Below, in pieces: positions 10,399-21,821 of a stretch of DNA of 64,000 nt (position 1 is its first letter; each line of letters starts with the position of its first letter). The notes beneath the pieces were generated by a model. It ran no database searches and was not told where the DNA came from. It worked only from the letters and a program-made list of their open reading frames with translations. Origin of the DNA: Catonia carolina (lineage: Eukaryota; Arthropoda; Insecta; Hemiptera; Achilidae); NCBI GenBank assembly GCA_035578175.1, contig JAQMRL010000021.1, positions 2,428,323 to 2,492,322 of the forward strand. The letters run 5' to 3'. The translations under genes were made by a program, and so were the position numbers.

Positions 10399-10956
10399 GT
10401 TAGAATGCATGTGTAAGTCGTCTATGTTGTTACCGCGTAACTGCTAGTGTTTCAATTTGTACCGGGACGAGGAACAAGTTAGTTTGTGAAACAACTTTTC
10501 TTTCTTGCCCAGTTTGGTCGAGGATTTCCACGTCAAACATACCGCCTCATTGTCCGTTGGTTTGGTATTCAACGCGCGAGCCACTGCAAATTGCCAACTC
10601 TCCTTCCCTTACCGATGGTTACGACGGACGACGACCAAATCGAATCTCCGTTGCGTGTATGTGATTTGAAATAACATCACAGATCCGTCCTTATTTCTGT
10701 TGATGCCCTTTATAGTTTTCTTTACCGGCGACGAATACAACGTCCGACTTGTTATACGATGTTATTATATCTTTTAACACCTTTCATAAAAGTTCAAAAT
10801 CAATTATTTTTATGGACGCGAATGTGTTAATAAACTTTATTACTTAAAATTATGGACTGAAACTAAACTGGAATTTATTAACGCATAAAGTCTTTACATT
10901 ATGGTAAAGTACTTTGTTATGAAGAAATTAAACACTTAATGGTTAATTCACATTTT
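10399..10956. other. Unassigned sequence with a 62-codon open frame
   Basis: The first 280 bp is less AT-rich than its surroundings and holds an open frame at 10486-10674 (+) reading MKQLFFLAQFGRGFPRQTYR at its start. It matches nothing I recognise, and no splice or promoter signal stands out. The rest is AT-rich. Confidence 0.35.
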
Positions 10957-11883
10957 ACTTTCTCTTGCCTACCTATATGAATACATATATCGGAAGGAAA
11001 GTATTGCTTTCATGTCGATTTTTCGAAATCCAGTTTTCACTGGATATACACATTTTCAGACCCCCTAAACCTAAAAAATATGTTCTTAGCGATTAGTGTG
11101 TCTGTGTGTGCGCGCGCGCGTGTGAACAGAATATCTCAAAAACGAAACATTGTACGAACTCGAAACTTAAAACTTAAGTTAGATACCACTACCGGACCCT
11201 ACACGAACATTTTCATCAAAATCGATTAACCGGAAAGAGTAGTTTATTTGTGTCATTTTTCACTTTTTACAATTTTTTTTGAAAAATCGCCTCATATACT
11301 AATTTTTTTATACTCTACAAGATAGAGTAAAGCCATGTCTGCTGAAATTCTTGGGAAAGCGGTTTTTACGTAAAAAACTTGCAAGATTGCGGCTTTAATA
11401 TGAATTTTGGCGCAAAAATGTATATAATAAAAGTTGTAGAGACCTAAAATCCTACAACTTTTAATTTAAACATTGTTTTGTATAACGCTTAGTTTAGCGG
11501 TAATTAGAGATTTTCTGTTTTTTTCCTCACGAAAACGTGGAAAAATATCGATTTTTTAAAAGATTTCAGCCTTAGTATGCATTTTACGACAAAAGTGTAT
11601 ATAAACAAATTTATAGGAAATTAAAAGATTTACAACTTTTTTTAGAGCTGTTTTCTCTACCGAGCCTCGTAGGCCTATAGCGTGAAAGAGTAATTTTCCG
11701 TATTTTTAAGCAAAACTGAGGTTGATTTTTATTTTGCGTCTTTCACTCAAAATTAAAATAAGGTTATGTTTATTGAGGTAAGTTTTTTTTTATTTCTAAT
11801 GTTTTATTAGTCTACTAATGTTAGTTTTATTGTTAATTATTTGCATTGGCAAGAGAAAGTTGTGTGAGTGTTTCACACCAGAT
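10957..11883 (+). mobile_element. HINE copy, best complete example
   Basis: The 5' subterminal repeat ACTTTCTCTTGCC lies at 10957-10969. The GT/CG tract is at about 11098-11124. Two related modules start at about 11383 (AAGATTGCGGCTTTAAT) and 11559 (AAGATTTCAGCCTTAGT). The inverted 13-mer GGCAAGAGAAAGT is at 11848-11860, and a 3' hairpin GTGTGAGTGTTTCACAC at 11862-11878 is followed by CAGAT and T. There is no coding capacity for Rep/helicase or a transposase. The layout (subterminal inverted repeats, microsatellite, terminal hairpin, T on each side) is that of Helentron-associated non-autonomous rolling-circle elements. Alternatively it could be another class of MITE with subterminal repeats. 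Confidence 0.85.
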
Positions 11884-12183
11884 TTTTGAGATAGTATGCA
11901 TTTTACAAGAAAAATATAATTATAATCAAAGTTATAGAAAATTAAAAAACCTACAATTTTAATTTAAGCATTTTTCTCTACAGAGCCTAGTTCAGAGGCA
12001 ATTTCTGATTTCCCGAACTTTAAAGTTGTACAGAAGTTGATTTTTATTTAGCGTGATTCACGTATGATTAAAATAAGGTTATTTTTTTCATGTTACATTG
12101 TTTACTCATGATTAAACGTAGTTTAAATACGGGTTTTATTTGCACTGGCAAGAAAAACTCGTGTGATTGTTCCACACCAGATT
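11884..12183 (+). mobile_element. HINE copy, 3' part, older and diverged
   Basis: Starts in the second module (GAGATAGTATGCATTTTAC) directly after the preceding copy's end. It ends GGCAAGAAAAACTCGTGTGA with hairpin and CAGAT. It is clearly more diverged than its neighbours. Confidence 0.8.
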
Positions 12184-12190
12184 TATTTCT

Positions 12191-13109
12191 ACTTTCTCTT
12201 GCCTATATGAATATGTAGGAAGGAAAGTATTGTTTTCATGTCGATTTTAACAAATCGAGCTTTCACCAAATCTACACGTTTTCAGATCCCCTGAACTCAA
12301 AAAACATGTTTTTAGCAATTGGTCTGTGTGTGTGTGTGTGTGTGTGAACAGAAAATCTCAAGAACGGAACATCGTACGAACTTGAAACTTGAAACTTAGG
12401 TTACATACAACTACCGGACTCGACACGAACATTTTCATCAAAATCAGTCAACCGGAAGTAATTCGTGTAATTTTTAACTTTTTTGCGATTTTCTCAAAAA
12501 GTGGTCCTACGATTTTTTTAAAAATCGCCTGATTTACTAAATTTTTTATGCTTTACAAGATAGGGTAGGCGCCATGTTTGCTGAAATTCTTGATGAGGCT
12601 GTTTTCACGTAAAAACGTTATTTTTTTAAGATTACGGCTTAAATATCCATTTTAGCGCAAATCTTTATATAATAAAATATGTAGAGAATTTAAAATCCTA
12701 CAACTTGTATTTCAAACATTTCGCACAGTTTAGCGGTAATTAGCGATTTTCTGTTTTTTCTCACGAAAAGTGTGAAAAATCGATTTTTTTAAGATTTCGG
12801 CCTTAGTATGCATTTTACGACAAAAGTAGTCTATATATAATCAATTTTATAGGAAATTTAATGATCTACAACTTTTATTTAAAGTATTTTTCTCTACAGA
12901 GCATAGTTTAGCGTGAAAGAGCGATTTTCCGTATTTTTAAACCAAACAGATTGATTTTCATTTTGCGTCTTTCATATACATAATTAAAATTAGGTTATGT
13001 TTATTGAGGTTAGTTTTTGTTTATTTCTAATGTTTTATTACTAATGTTAGGTTTATTGGTAAGTATTTGCTTTGACAAGAGAAAGTTGTGTGATTGATTC
13101 ACACCAGAT
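12191..13109 (+). mobile_element. HINE copy, full length
   Basis: Starts ACTTTCTCTTGCCTATATGA only 7 bp after the previous element ends, so three same-strand HINE copies are stacked. GT tract at 12325-12346. The 3' hairpin is altered (GTGTGATTGATTCACAC). Confidence 0.88.
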
Positions 13110-13540
13110 TTATTTTTTATTTAAAATTTTGGAGTGCTCCATAAATATCATGACATAATAAATGACTTACAATATCCTTAAAATTTTCTTTAGCCTAATT
13201 ACAGATATTATATCACTCTGGAAATGATGTTTGCTTTGGATGCAGCTGTAGAATGTATTTAATCAACTAATTAACTGTAAACTAATTAGTTTCATTATGT
13301 CGTACAAAGGACCATTCCATTACAATAGCATTATTATGTATAGGGTAACATCTCTGATACATAATCCTCTGTATTGAGAATGATACAGGTATTGTTTTGT
13401 AAAAGGTTCTGAAAAGCGACCTACCGTCTGTGGTGAATGTCTGGTCTAGAATACAATATATAAAAGTCTTTATTGTAATATAATCTGTTAGGCTCATAAT
13501 ACAAGTTGTTTTTATACGTGGAAGAATTCTTTCTAAGTTT
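13110..13540. other. Non-coding spacer
   Basis: AT-rich. The only open frame (13282-13497, minus) is not recognisable. No repeat family assigned. Confidence 0.45.
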
Positions 13541-13715
13541 ATTTTAAGTCACTTCGACAGCTTGGTCATCATTAGCGACTACTGTCAGTTTTGGTAGACT
13601 ACTGTTACGGTGGGTTTTAATATATTAAAAAATTTCCATACCCTAGCCGGGAATCGAATCCGAGATCTTTTGCTTTGTAGGATAGCGCGCTAGTCACTGC
13701 GCCACGGAGGCGGCC
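13541..13715 (-). repeat. tRNA-derived SINE, variant head
   Basis: The minus strand starts GGCCGCCTCCGTGGCGCAGT (A-box type), then an anticodon-arm-like stretch and a B box (GGATTCGATTCCC). The body contains CATTAGCGAC as in SINE-T. It is related to, but distinct from, SINE-T. Confidence 0.7.
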
Positions 13716-13730
13716 TAGGATACAATTTTT

Positions 13731-14094
13731 GTGTTGTTTAGATCATCAGCCGAAAGGCTGGTTTGAACCTGTAGATGTTTTACTAAGTAAAACGAGGAAT
13801 GAGGAGGTTAACAATTGCCTTCCTCACTGAATGGAAAAGTACGCTTATCAGCATGCCGGGCCCTCTGAAAAGCACATATTTTCCACTCTGCAAATGATAA
13901 TTTCACTTCATTCACTACAGGATCTGACTGTATAATAAAATTCATTACTTTCAGAGGAGATAATTCTGATTAGTGTCACAGTACACTTCTACTTCTTCTG
14001 TTCTTAAATGATTTAGTCATTTAATTGGCTGACCATGTGATAAGAAACAAGTATTTATTTTAGCCCTGCAACTAACAGATTGAGTGTTAAGTTT
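13731..14094 (-). repeat. SINE-A, head-truncated
   Basis: Begins at the tail (TTGTTTAGATCATCAGCC) and stops in ACAGATTGAGTGTTAAG, losing about the first 40 bp of the head. Confidence 0.85.
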
Positions 14095-14172
14095 TTATTC
14101 TAAAACGGTTCATTCCCTTCATTTTTGATTCTAATTAGGGTTTTAATAGCATAAAGTGCTTCAAGTAAAATA

Positions 14173-14497
14173 ACCCACCGGTCTAGAGGTCTAGAGGTAA
14201 AGTCGTCGCCAAAATCAGCTGTTTATAACAGCTGATTTTCGGAGACGAAGATTCCTGGTTCAAATCCTAGTAAAGGCAGTTACTTTCATTCCGATTTGAA
14301 TACTAGACAGTGGTTACCGATGTACTTTGATGGTTGGGGTTCAATTAACCATACTCTCACAGGAATGGTCAGCCTGGGTCTGTACAAGACTAAATCTCAT
14401 TTACTCGTCATACACATCATGCTCATCTCATTTGGGTCATGGGGTTGCTTATTGTTCTGAACTGAACAGATTGCAACGTACACAAATTAGGAATAAA
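14173..14497 (+). repeat. SINE-G, full length with target duplication
   Basis: Flanked by AAGTAAAATA at 14163-14172 and 14498-14507. The head has an A-box-like GGTCTAGAGGTAAAG and a B box GGTTCAAATCC at 14257-14267. Between the boxes, AAAATCAGCTGTT (14211-14223) and its reverse complement (14227-14239) form a 13-bp stem. The body ends near ACGTACACAAATTAGGAATA. The tRNA-type internal promoter implies RNA polymerase III transcription. Confidence 0.9.
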
Positions 14498-14507
14498 AAG
14501 TAAAATA

Positions 14508-15143
14508 CTCTGTAATGTCTAATTTAGCATCATATAATTAATAAAATTTTTAATTGTAAACGAACAACAGTTCTGTTCAGTGAATCAATGCAAAATGTTT
14601 TTAATGAGATTTAAAAAGAGAAAAATCCTGATACAAGCCACCAGGCCACATTAAGAAGCAGCAAGCAAAAGGAATAACGATCCAATCTACTCGTAGAAGA
14701 GACGCGTTTAATGAGTTGACTGGAGTTACACAAGATGGTATGTTGAGAACTCTTACAAACAAAAAAAAGCCACACAGACACACACAAACACATCATTCAT
14801 TATCTTTGTAAGGTTTGTTGTGAACAATATTCAGTGTAACCAAACTAAACGGCTTTCATTATAAGAGATAATGAAGACATCAGTGCAGCCAACATATTAA
14901 CACAAAAAAGAACAAAAAAATGGATGACGCAAATTAGATAGACCGACTATAGAAGTCGTAGAGCTACAGGTTGTTCGTAATTACATGATTAATAAAAAAA
15001 CATAATAATAAACTAGTGAAATGTTTAGTTTGTTCCTTTTTCACACGTATTCCTATGACAGGGCGATTCAAAACAAAACGATTTTTACACCATAAAAATT
15101 AACAAAAGTTTTTGAATGCAATTCTATTTTCCATAAAAATTTA
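14508..15143. other. Non-coding spacer
   Basis: No repeat or gene recognised. The minus-strand open frames near 14601-14796 cross simple CACACA sequence and show no family features. At 15060-15140 it resembles the start of the repeat at 15144 (GATTCAAAAC). Confidence 0.4.
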
Positions 15144-15237
15144 TACAGAGTGAATCAAAACTATACTGGTAATCTCTTGGGTTCTCATTCTATAGCTAAA
15201 ATTAAGAAAAAAAGTTCATATAAACATATGCCTGAAA
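15144..15237 (+). repeat. 94-bp direct repeat, left copy
   Basis: TACAGAGTGAATCAAAACTA through ACATATGCCTGAAA. It recurs with few differences at 15604-15699, on the other side of a SINE-A. It resembles the terminal part of a transposon (GGGTGATTCAAAAC), but no partner end was found. A weaker third copy of its last 45 bp lies near 38514-38555. Confidence 0.75.
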
Positions 15238-15239
15238 CA

Positions 15240-15584
15240 TATGCCGGGCTAAAATAAATAGTTCTGTTTCTTATCACATGGTCAGCCAATTAAATGACTG
15301 AATCATTTAAGAATAGAAGAGGTAGATGTGTAAAACATACTAATCAGAGTTATCTCCTCTAAAAGTAATGAATTTCATTATACAGCCAGACCCTGTGGTG
15401 AATGAAGTGAAGGTATCATTTGCAGAGTGGAAAATATGTGCTTTTCAGACGACCCGGCATGCTGATAAGCGTACTTTTCCATTCAGTGAGGAAGGCAATT
15501 GTAAGCCACCTCACTCCTCGTTTTACTTAGTAAAACCCCTACAGGTTCAAACTAGCCTTTTGGCTGATGACCTAAACACAAAAT
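15240..15584 (+). repeat. SINE-A, head-truncated
   Basis: Starts at CCGGGCTAAAATAAATAG and ends GATGACCTAAACACAAAA, with an AAC tail reduced to one unit. It lies exactly between the two 94-bp repeats. Confidence 0.85.
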
Positions 15585-15603
15585 GAAATAGTAATATAAG
15601 GGA

Positions 15604-15699
15604 ATATACAGGGTGATTCAAAACTATACGGCAATCTCTTAGGATCACATTCTATAGCTAAAATTAAGAAAAAAAGTTCATATAAACATATGCCTGAAA
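15604..15699 (+). repeat. 94-bp direct repeat, right copy
   Basis: TACAGGGTGATTCAAAACTA through CATATGCCTGAAAA, continuing into GTTAGCGAGTTACGGCTAGC, which the left copy lacks. The right copy is therefore the longer form. Confidence 0.75.
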
Positions 15700-16009
15700 A
15701 CGTTTAGTTAGCGAGTTACGGCTAGCGAAAAATTTCACCTAATAACTCTGTACCCTCGGTGAAATAAGGCCGTATAAAAATGTTAAACGTAGTTACAAAG
15801 ATACAAATACGATTGTTTCTTATGTTTTTTAATTTGAAAAATTGGTTCCAGAGCTATAAATGCAATACTTTTAAGGATATCTTACATAAAACACAAGAAT
15901 TGGTGCAAAGAAATAACACATTTTTGGGTTTAACGTAAGATTACTTTCATAAATGGTAAATAAAGGTGTACTTTTTCTTAAATAAATTTGTAGAAAAAAC
16001 TTTTTTGTT
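15700..16009. other. Continuation of the unassigned repeat, then AT-rich
   Basis: After GCGAGTTACGGCTAGCG the sequence becomes AT-rich with no gene signal. Confidence 0.4.
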
Positions 16010-16069
16010 AAATAAAATTATTTTGAAAAACACACGCTTAATAAGAAAATGTATAATTACAATGTACGT
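16010..16069 (+). repeat. HINE-flanking direct repeat, left copy
   Basis: AATAAAATTATTTTGAAAAA through ATGTATAATTACAATGTACG. It recurs at 17069-17126. The HINE at 16106-17032 lies between, with about 36 unmatched bases on each side. Confidence 0.8.
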
Positions 16070-16105
16070 AAAGTTTAATTTTTGAAGACAAAAGTGTATA
16101 TTTTT

Positions 16106-17032
16106 ACTTTCTCTTGCCTATATGAATATATAGGAAGGAAAGACCTATATAATTTTATTGTTTTCATGTCGCTTTTAAAAAATTTACTCTTCACCTGATC
16201 TACACGTTTTCAGACCCCCTGAACCCAAAAAACATGTTTTTAGCGATTGGTCTGTGTGTGTGTGTGTGAACAGAATATCTCAAGAACGGAACATCGTACG
16301 AACTTGAAACTTAAGTTACATACCACTACCGGACCCGACACGAACATTTTCATCAAAATCGGTCAACCGAAATTAGTAGTTTATTCGTGTAATTTTTCAC
16401 TTTTTTGCGATTTTCTCAAAAACTAGTATTACGATTTTTTTTAAAATCGCCTCATTTGCTTTTTATGCTCTGCAAGATAGGGTAGGCGCCATGTTTGCTG
16501 AAATTTTTGGTAAGGCTGTTTTCACATAAAAAAATTGTTTTCTTATAATTACGGCTTTAATATGCATTTTAGCGCAAAACTTTATATAATAAAATATGTA
16601 GAGAATATAAAATCCTACAACTTTTATTTCAACCATTTTTTGTATAACGCTTAGTTTAGCGGGAATTAGCGATTTTCTCTTTTTTTCTCACGAAAACGTG
16701 AAAAATCGATTTTTTTAAGATTTCGGCCTTGGTAAGCATTTCACGACAAAAGTGTGTTAAGTTAAATTTATAGGAAATGAAAAGATCTACAACTTTTAAT
16801 TAGAGCATTTTTCTCTACAGAGCCTATTTGAGCGTGAAAGAATGATTTTCCATATTTTTAAGCCAAACTGGTCGATTTTCATTTTCCGTCTTTTACTCAT
16901 GATTAAAATAAGGTTACGTTTTTTGAGGTAAGTTTTTTGTATATTTCTAATGTTTTATTACTAATGTTAGGTTATATTGTTTAAATTATTTGCATTGGCA
17001 AGAGGAAGTTGTGTGAGTGTTTGACACCAGAT
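16106..17032 (+). mobile_element. HINE copy, full length
   Basis: 5' end ACTTTCTCTTGCCTATATGA, short GT tract near 16255, 3' subterminal repeat with one change (GGCAAGAGGAAGT) and a hairpin with one mismatch (TTTGACAC). Confidence 0.88.
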
Positions 17033-17068
17033 TTTTATAAAACAAAGTATTTCGCATGGTTTTGGTTC

Positions 17069-17126
17069 AATAAAATTATTTGGAAAAACATACGCTTAAT
17101 AAGAAAATGTATAATTAAAATATATC
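17069..17126 (+). repeat. HINE-flanking direct repeat, right copy
   Basis: Near-identical to 16010-16069. It is followed at about 17147-17190 by an isolated HINE block (CCCGACACGAACATTTTCAT). Confidence 0.8.
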
Positions 17127-17261
17127 GTCATTGTTCAACTATTGCACCCGACACGAACATTTTCATCAAAATCGGTCAATCGGAAGGTTTTGCAGGTTTG
17201 TTCTGTCATAATTGAGGAAACCGATGATGCATTAAAATTTTACAGGAAATCATTAATTTTT

Positions 17262-18230
17262 ACTTCCTCTTGCCTATATGAATAAATAGGAAGGAAAGTA
17301 TTGTTTTCATGTCGATTTTTCGAAATCGAGTTTTCACCGGATCTATACGTTTTCAGACCCCCTGAACCCAAAAAACATGTTTTTAGTGATTGGTCTGTGT
17401 GTGTGTGTGTGTGTGTGTTTGTGCGCGCGCGCGTGTGTGTGTGTGTGTGTGTGTGTACAAAATATCTCAAGAACGGAACATCGTACGAACTTGAAACTTA
17501 AAACTTAAGTTACATACCACTACCGGACCCGACACGAACATTTTCATCAAAATCGGTCAACCGGAAGTAGTAGTTTATTCGTATAATTTTTCACTTTTTT
17601 GCGATTTTCTCAAAAACTGGTCCTACGATTTTTTTAAAAATCGCCTCATTCACTCAATTTTTTATTCTCTACAAGATAGGGTAGGCGCCATGTTTGCTGA
17701 AATTCTGGGTGAGGCTGTTTTCACGTAAAAACATATTCTTTTTAAGATTGCGACTTTAATATGCATTTTAGCGCAAAACGTTATATAATAAAACTTGTAG
17801 AGAATTTAAAAACCTACAACTTTTATTTCAAACATTTTTTGTATAACGCTTAGTTTAGCGGTAATTAGCGATTTTCTGTTTTTTTCTCACGAAAACGTGT
17901 GAAAATCGATTTTTTTGAGATTTCGGCCTTAGAATGCATTTTACGACAAAAGTGTGTATAATAAAATTAGTAGGAAATTAAAAGATCTACAACTTTTATC
18001 TAAAGCTTTTTTTTGTACAGTGCCTAGTTTAGCGTGAAGGTGCGATTTTACGTATTTCTAAGCCAAACTGAGGTCGATTTTCATTTTGCGTATTTCACTC
18101 ATGATTAAAATTAGGTTATGTTTATTGAGGTTAATTTTTGTTTATTTCTAATGTTTTATTATTAATGTTAGGTTTATTGTTAATTATTTGCATTGGCAAG
18201 AGAAAGTTGTGTGAGTGTTTCACACCAGAT
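17262..18230 (+). mobile_element. HINE copy, full length, GT/CG tract
   Basis: 5' end ACTTCCTCTTGCC (one mismatch). Tract 17394-17457 alternates GT and CG. The 3' 13-mer and hairpin are perfect, ending CAGAT at 18230. Confidence 0.9.
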
Positions 18231-18459
18231 TTTTAAGTTACGAGGTATTTTCATAAAAGTTTTTTTGTAAAATCGCGAAACACAAAAAAAGAAAAAGTCA
18301 GAATACGAGAAACCTTTCCGTCTTTATAGATTTTATACAAATTTAGGAAATGAAATAGAGAAAATTTTAAATTATTTTTTAGTGAAACAATTTATTTAGT
18401 ATAGTTGAAGAAAGACGATGTACCTATTTGAAAAATACGCTTTTTTTCTTAAAAAAAAA

Positions 18460-19238
18460 AGCTGGTGTGAAACACTCACACAACTTTCTCTTGCCAATGC
18501 AAATAATTAACAATAAACCTAACATTAATAATAAAACATTACAAATAAACAAAAAACTAACATTAATAAACATAACCCAATTTTAATCATGAGTGAAAGA
18601 CGCAAAATGAAAATCAATCTCAGTTTGGCTTTAAAATACAGAAAATCGCTCTTTCACGCTAAACTAGGAACTGTACAAAAAAATGCTTTAAATAAAAGTT
18701 GTACATCTTTTAATTTCCTATAAATTTGATTTATACATTTATGTCATAAAATGCATACTAAGGGCGAAATCTTAAAAAAATAGATTTTTTTCAAGATTAC
18801 GTGAGAAAAAAACAGAAAATCGCTAATTACCGCTAAACTGAGCGTTATAGAATAAAATGTTTACAATAAAAGTAATAGGATTTTTAATTCTTTACAACTT
18901 TTATTATATAAAATTTTGCGCTAAAATGCATATTAAAGCCGTAATCTTAAAAAAAATATTTTTTTACGTGAAAACTGCCCCACCAAGATTTTCAGCAAAC
19001 ATGGCGCCTACCCTTTCTTGTAAAACATAAAAAATGAAGTAAACCAGGCGATTGTAAAAAAAATCGTAGGACCAGTTTTTGAGAAAATCGCAAAAAGATA
19101 AAAAATTACACGACTTAACTAGATACTACTTCCGGTAGTCCGATTTCGATGAAAATGTTCGTGTCGGGTCCGGTAGTGATATGTAACTTAAGTTGCAAGT
19201 TTCAAGTTCGTACGGTGTTCCGTTCTTGAGATATTCTG

Positions 19239-19287
<49 letters not shown>

Positions 19288-19417
19288 CAATCGATAAAAA
19301 ATGTTTTTCGAGTTCGGGGGTCTGAAAACGTATAGATCCGGTGAAAACTCGATTTCTTTAAAATCGACATGAAGTCAATACTTTCCTTCCTATACATGCA
19401 TATAGGCAAGAGAAAGT
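18460..19417 (-). mobile_element. HINE copy, first of an abutting tandem pair
   Basis: The 3' end reads AGCTGGTGTGAAACACTCAC, with G in place of the usual T before CTGG. The same variant is found in the copy starting at 19423. CA tract 19243-19284. Confidence 0.9.
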
Positions 19418-19422
19418 AAAAA

Positions 19423-20375
19423 AGCTGGTGTAAAACACTCACACAACTTTCTCTTGCCAATACAAATAATGACCAATAAAACCTAACATTAGTAATAAAA
19501 CATTAAAAATAAACAAAAAAAACTAACCTAAAAATATAACGTTATTTTAATCATGAGTGAAAGACGCAAAATGAAAATCAACCTCAGTTTGGCTTAAAAA
19601 TACGGAAAATCACTCTTTCACGCTAAACTAGGAACTGTACAAAAAATGCTTTAAATAAAAGTTGTAGATCTTTTAATTTCCTAAATATTTGATTCTAGAC
19701 ACTTTTGTCGTAAAATGATACTTAGGCCGAAATCTTAAAAAAATAGATTTTTTACAAGTTTCGTGAGAAAAAAACAGAAAATCGCTAATTACCGCTAAAC
19801 TGAGCGTTATACAATTAAATGTTTACAATAAAAGTAATAGGATTTTAAATTTGCTACATTTTTTATTATATAAAATTTTGCGCTAAAATGCATATTAAAG
19901 CCGTAATCTTAAAAAAAAAACAATTTTTTTACGTGAAAACAGCCTCACCAAGAATTTCAGCAAACATGGCGTTTACCCTTTTTTGTAAAACATAAAAAAT
20001 TAAGTAAACCAGGCGATTTTTAAAAAAATCGCAAGACCAGTTTTTGAGAAAAAACCAAAAAAGTGAAAAATTACACGAATAAACTACTACTTCCGGTTGA
20101 CCGATTTTGATGAAAATGTTTGTGTCGGGTCCAGTAGTGATATGTAACTTAAGTTTCAAGTTTCAAGTTCGTACGACGTTCCGTTCTTGAGATATTCTGT
20201 TGACACATACACAACACACACACACACACACACACACAAACCAATCGCTAAAAACATGTTTATTGGGTTCAGGGGGTCTGAAAACGTATAGATCCGGTGA
20301 AAACTCGATTTCAAAAAATCGACATGAAAACAATACTTTCCTTCCTATTTATAATTCATATAGGCAAGAGAAAGT
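19423..20375 (-). mobile_element. HINE copy, second of the tandem pair
   Basis: Begins 5 bp after the previous copy's 5' end, in the same orientation. It shares the AGCTGGTG variant and several body variants (for example GAGCGTTATA), so the two arose together or by local duplication. Confidence 0.9.
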
Positions 20376-20898
20376 AAAAAAAAAAAAAATCGTTACTATT
20401 ATTATAGAATTTTAACAAGTGTAATAAATAAATAAAAAGTTATATTTTTAATAAATAATAAATTCATTATTATAATAATAAATCATAATTAAAACTGACC
20501 TCTTTTCAAGTAGTACTTAATAATCATTTAAGAAGGAAATTCCGTAATTTTAGTTCAAAATACACACCCGAAAACTTAAATAAAACAAAACTGCAGAGGT
20601 ACAAAAAAAACCGAACGTACTGTCAACGTTCACAATTAAAACTAACCTATCCACGCATAATGTAACAGAGCAATCTGACAAAATAAATAAATACGATAAT
20701 ATGATAGACAGTCGGGTCAGTCGACACTGATTGGTTTTAAGGTAGCCCGTCCGTCACTAGTTAGTTGAACATCAGCGTGCACTGTTTGTCTCAAAATCTA
20801 AAAAAGGGGGGACTTTTATACGCACATGAAAAAACATGTTACTGAATACAATTTGTACAGGGAAAACCTATCTTTTGACTCCGCTTTAAAATCAAACA
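20376..20898. other. Non-coding spacer
   Basis: AT-rich with a poly-A start. No coding or repeat signal recognised. Confidence 0.45.
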
Positions 20899-21642
20899 TT
20901 TTTATAATACTATAAAGTTTTAATAATATTGTAGCCCTAAATTAATTTCCTTTTTTCTTAGTAAATTTTATTCAAATTATTTGCACTCGATCTGTTTGTT
21001 GCAGGGCTAAAATAAATAGTTCTGTTTCTTATCATATGGTCAGCCAATTAAATGACTGAATCATTTAAGAATAGAAGAGGCAGAGGTGTAAAAGACACTA
21101 ATCAGAGTTATCTCCTCTGAAAGTAATGAATTTCATTATACAGCCAGACCCTGTGGTGAATGAAGTGAAGGTGTCATTTACAGAGTTGGAAAATATGTGC
21201 TTTTCAGAGGGCTCGGCATGCTGATAAGCGCACTTTTCTACTCAGTGAGGAAGGCAAGGGTAAACCACCTCACTACTCGTTTTACTTAGTAAAACCTCTA
21301 CAGGTTCAAACTAGCCTTTCGGCTGATGACCTAAACAACACAAATTTTATTATTCTCATGACTTCTTTCAATGTAATATTTACAAAATATAAAGTATGGT
21401 ATTGTGAAAAATTAATATACGTACCCAAATATATACTCACAACTTCCACAAGCCAAAAAAAAATTATATTAACCATTTTCCTCTTTTTAAACTCGAATTT
21501 GTTTAATTTTTACTTAATCTTGACTTTATAAATATAAATGAAAGGAAAGTATTGTTTTTACGTAAATCTGGTGTGTAACACCCACACAACTTTCTATTGG
21601 CCATGTAAATACTGTATAATATAACCTATTAACCTATGTTTT
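20899..21642 (+). repeat. HINE-flanking direct repeat, left copy (SINE-interrupted)
   Basis: About 350 bp of unique sequence (TAGCCCTAAATTAATTTCC through CTGTATAATATAACCTATT), interrupted by a SINE-A, abutting the HINE at 21643. Its right copy at 22637-22983 lacks the SINE. Near 21525-21610 it contains a diverged HINE 5' end fused to an inverted HINE 3' end. Confidence 0.9.
20973..21341 (+). repeat. SINE-A with 10-bp target duplication
   Basis: AAATTTTATT occurs at 20963-20972 and 21342-21351. The head lacks the first 20-30 bp and the tail is AAACAACAC. One frameshift breaks the shared family frame. Confidence 0.9.
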
Positions 21643-21774
21643 ACTTTCTCTTGCCTATATGAATTATATAGGAAGGAAAGTATTGCTTTCATGTCAATTT
21701 TAACAAATCGAGTTTTCACCGGATCTACACGTTTTCAGACCCCCTGAACCCAAAAAACATGTTATTAGCGATTG

Positions 21775-21821
<47 letters not shown>

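Noticed and set aside
14601..14796. 60-codon minus-strand frames with hydrophobic stretches
   Set aside because: No start context, neighbours or family features support them.
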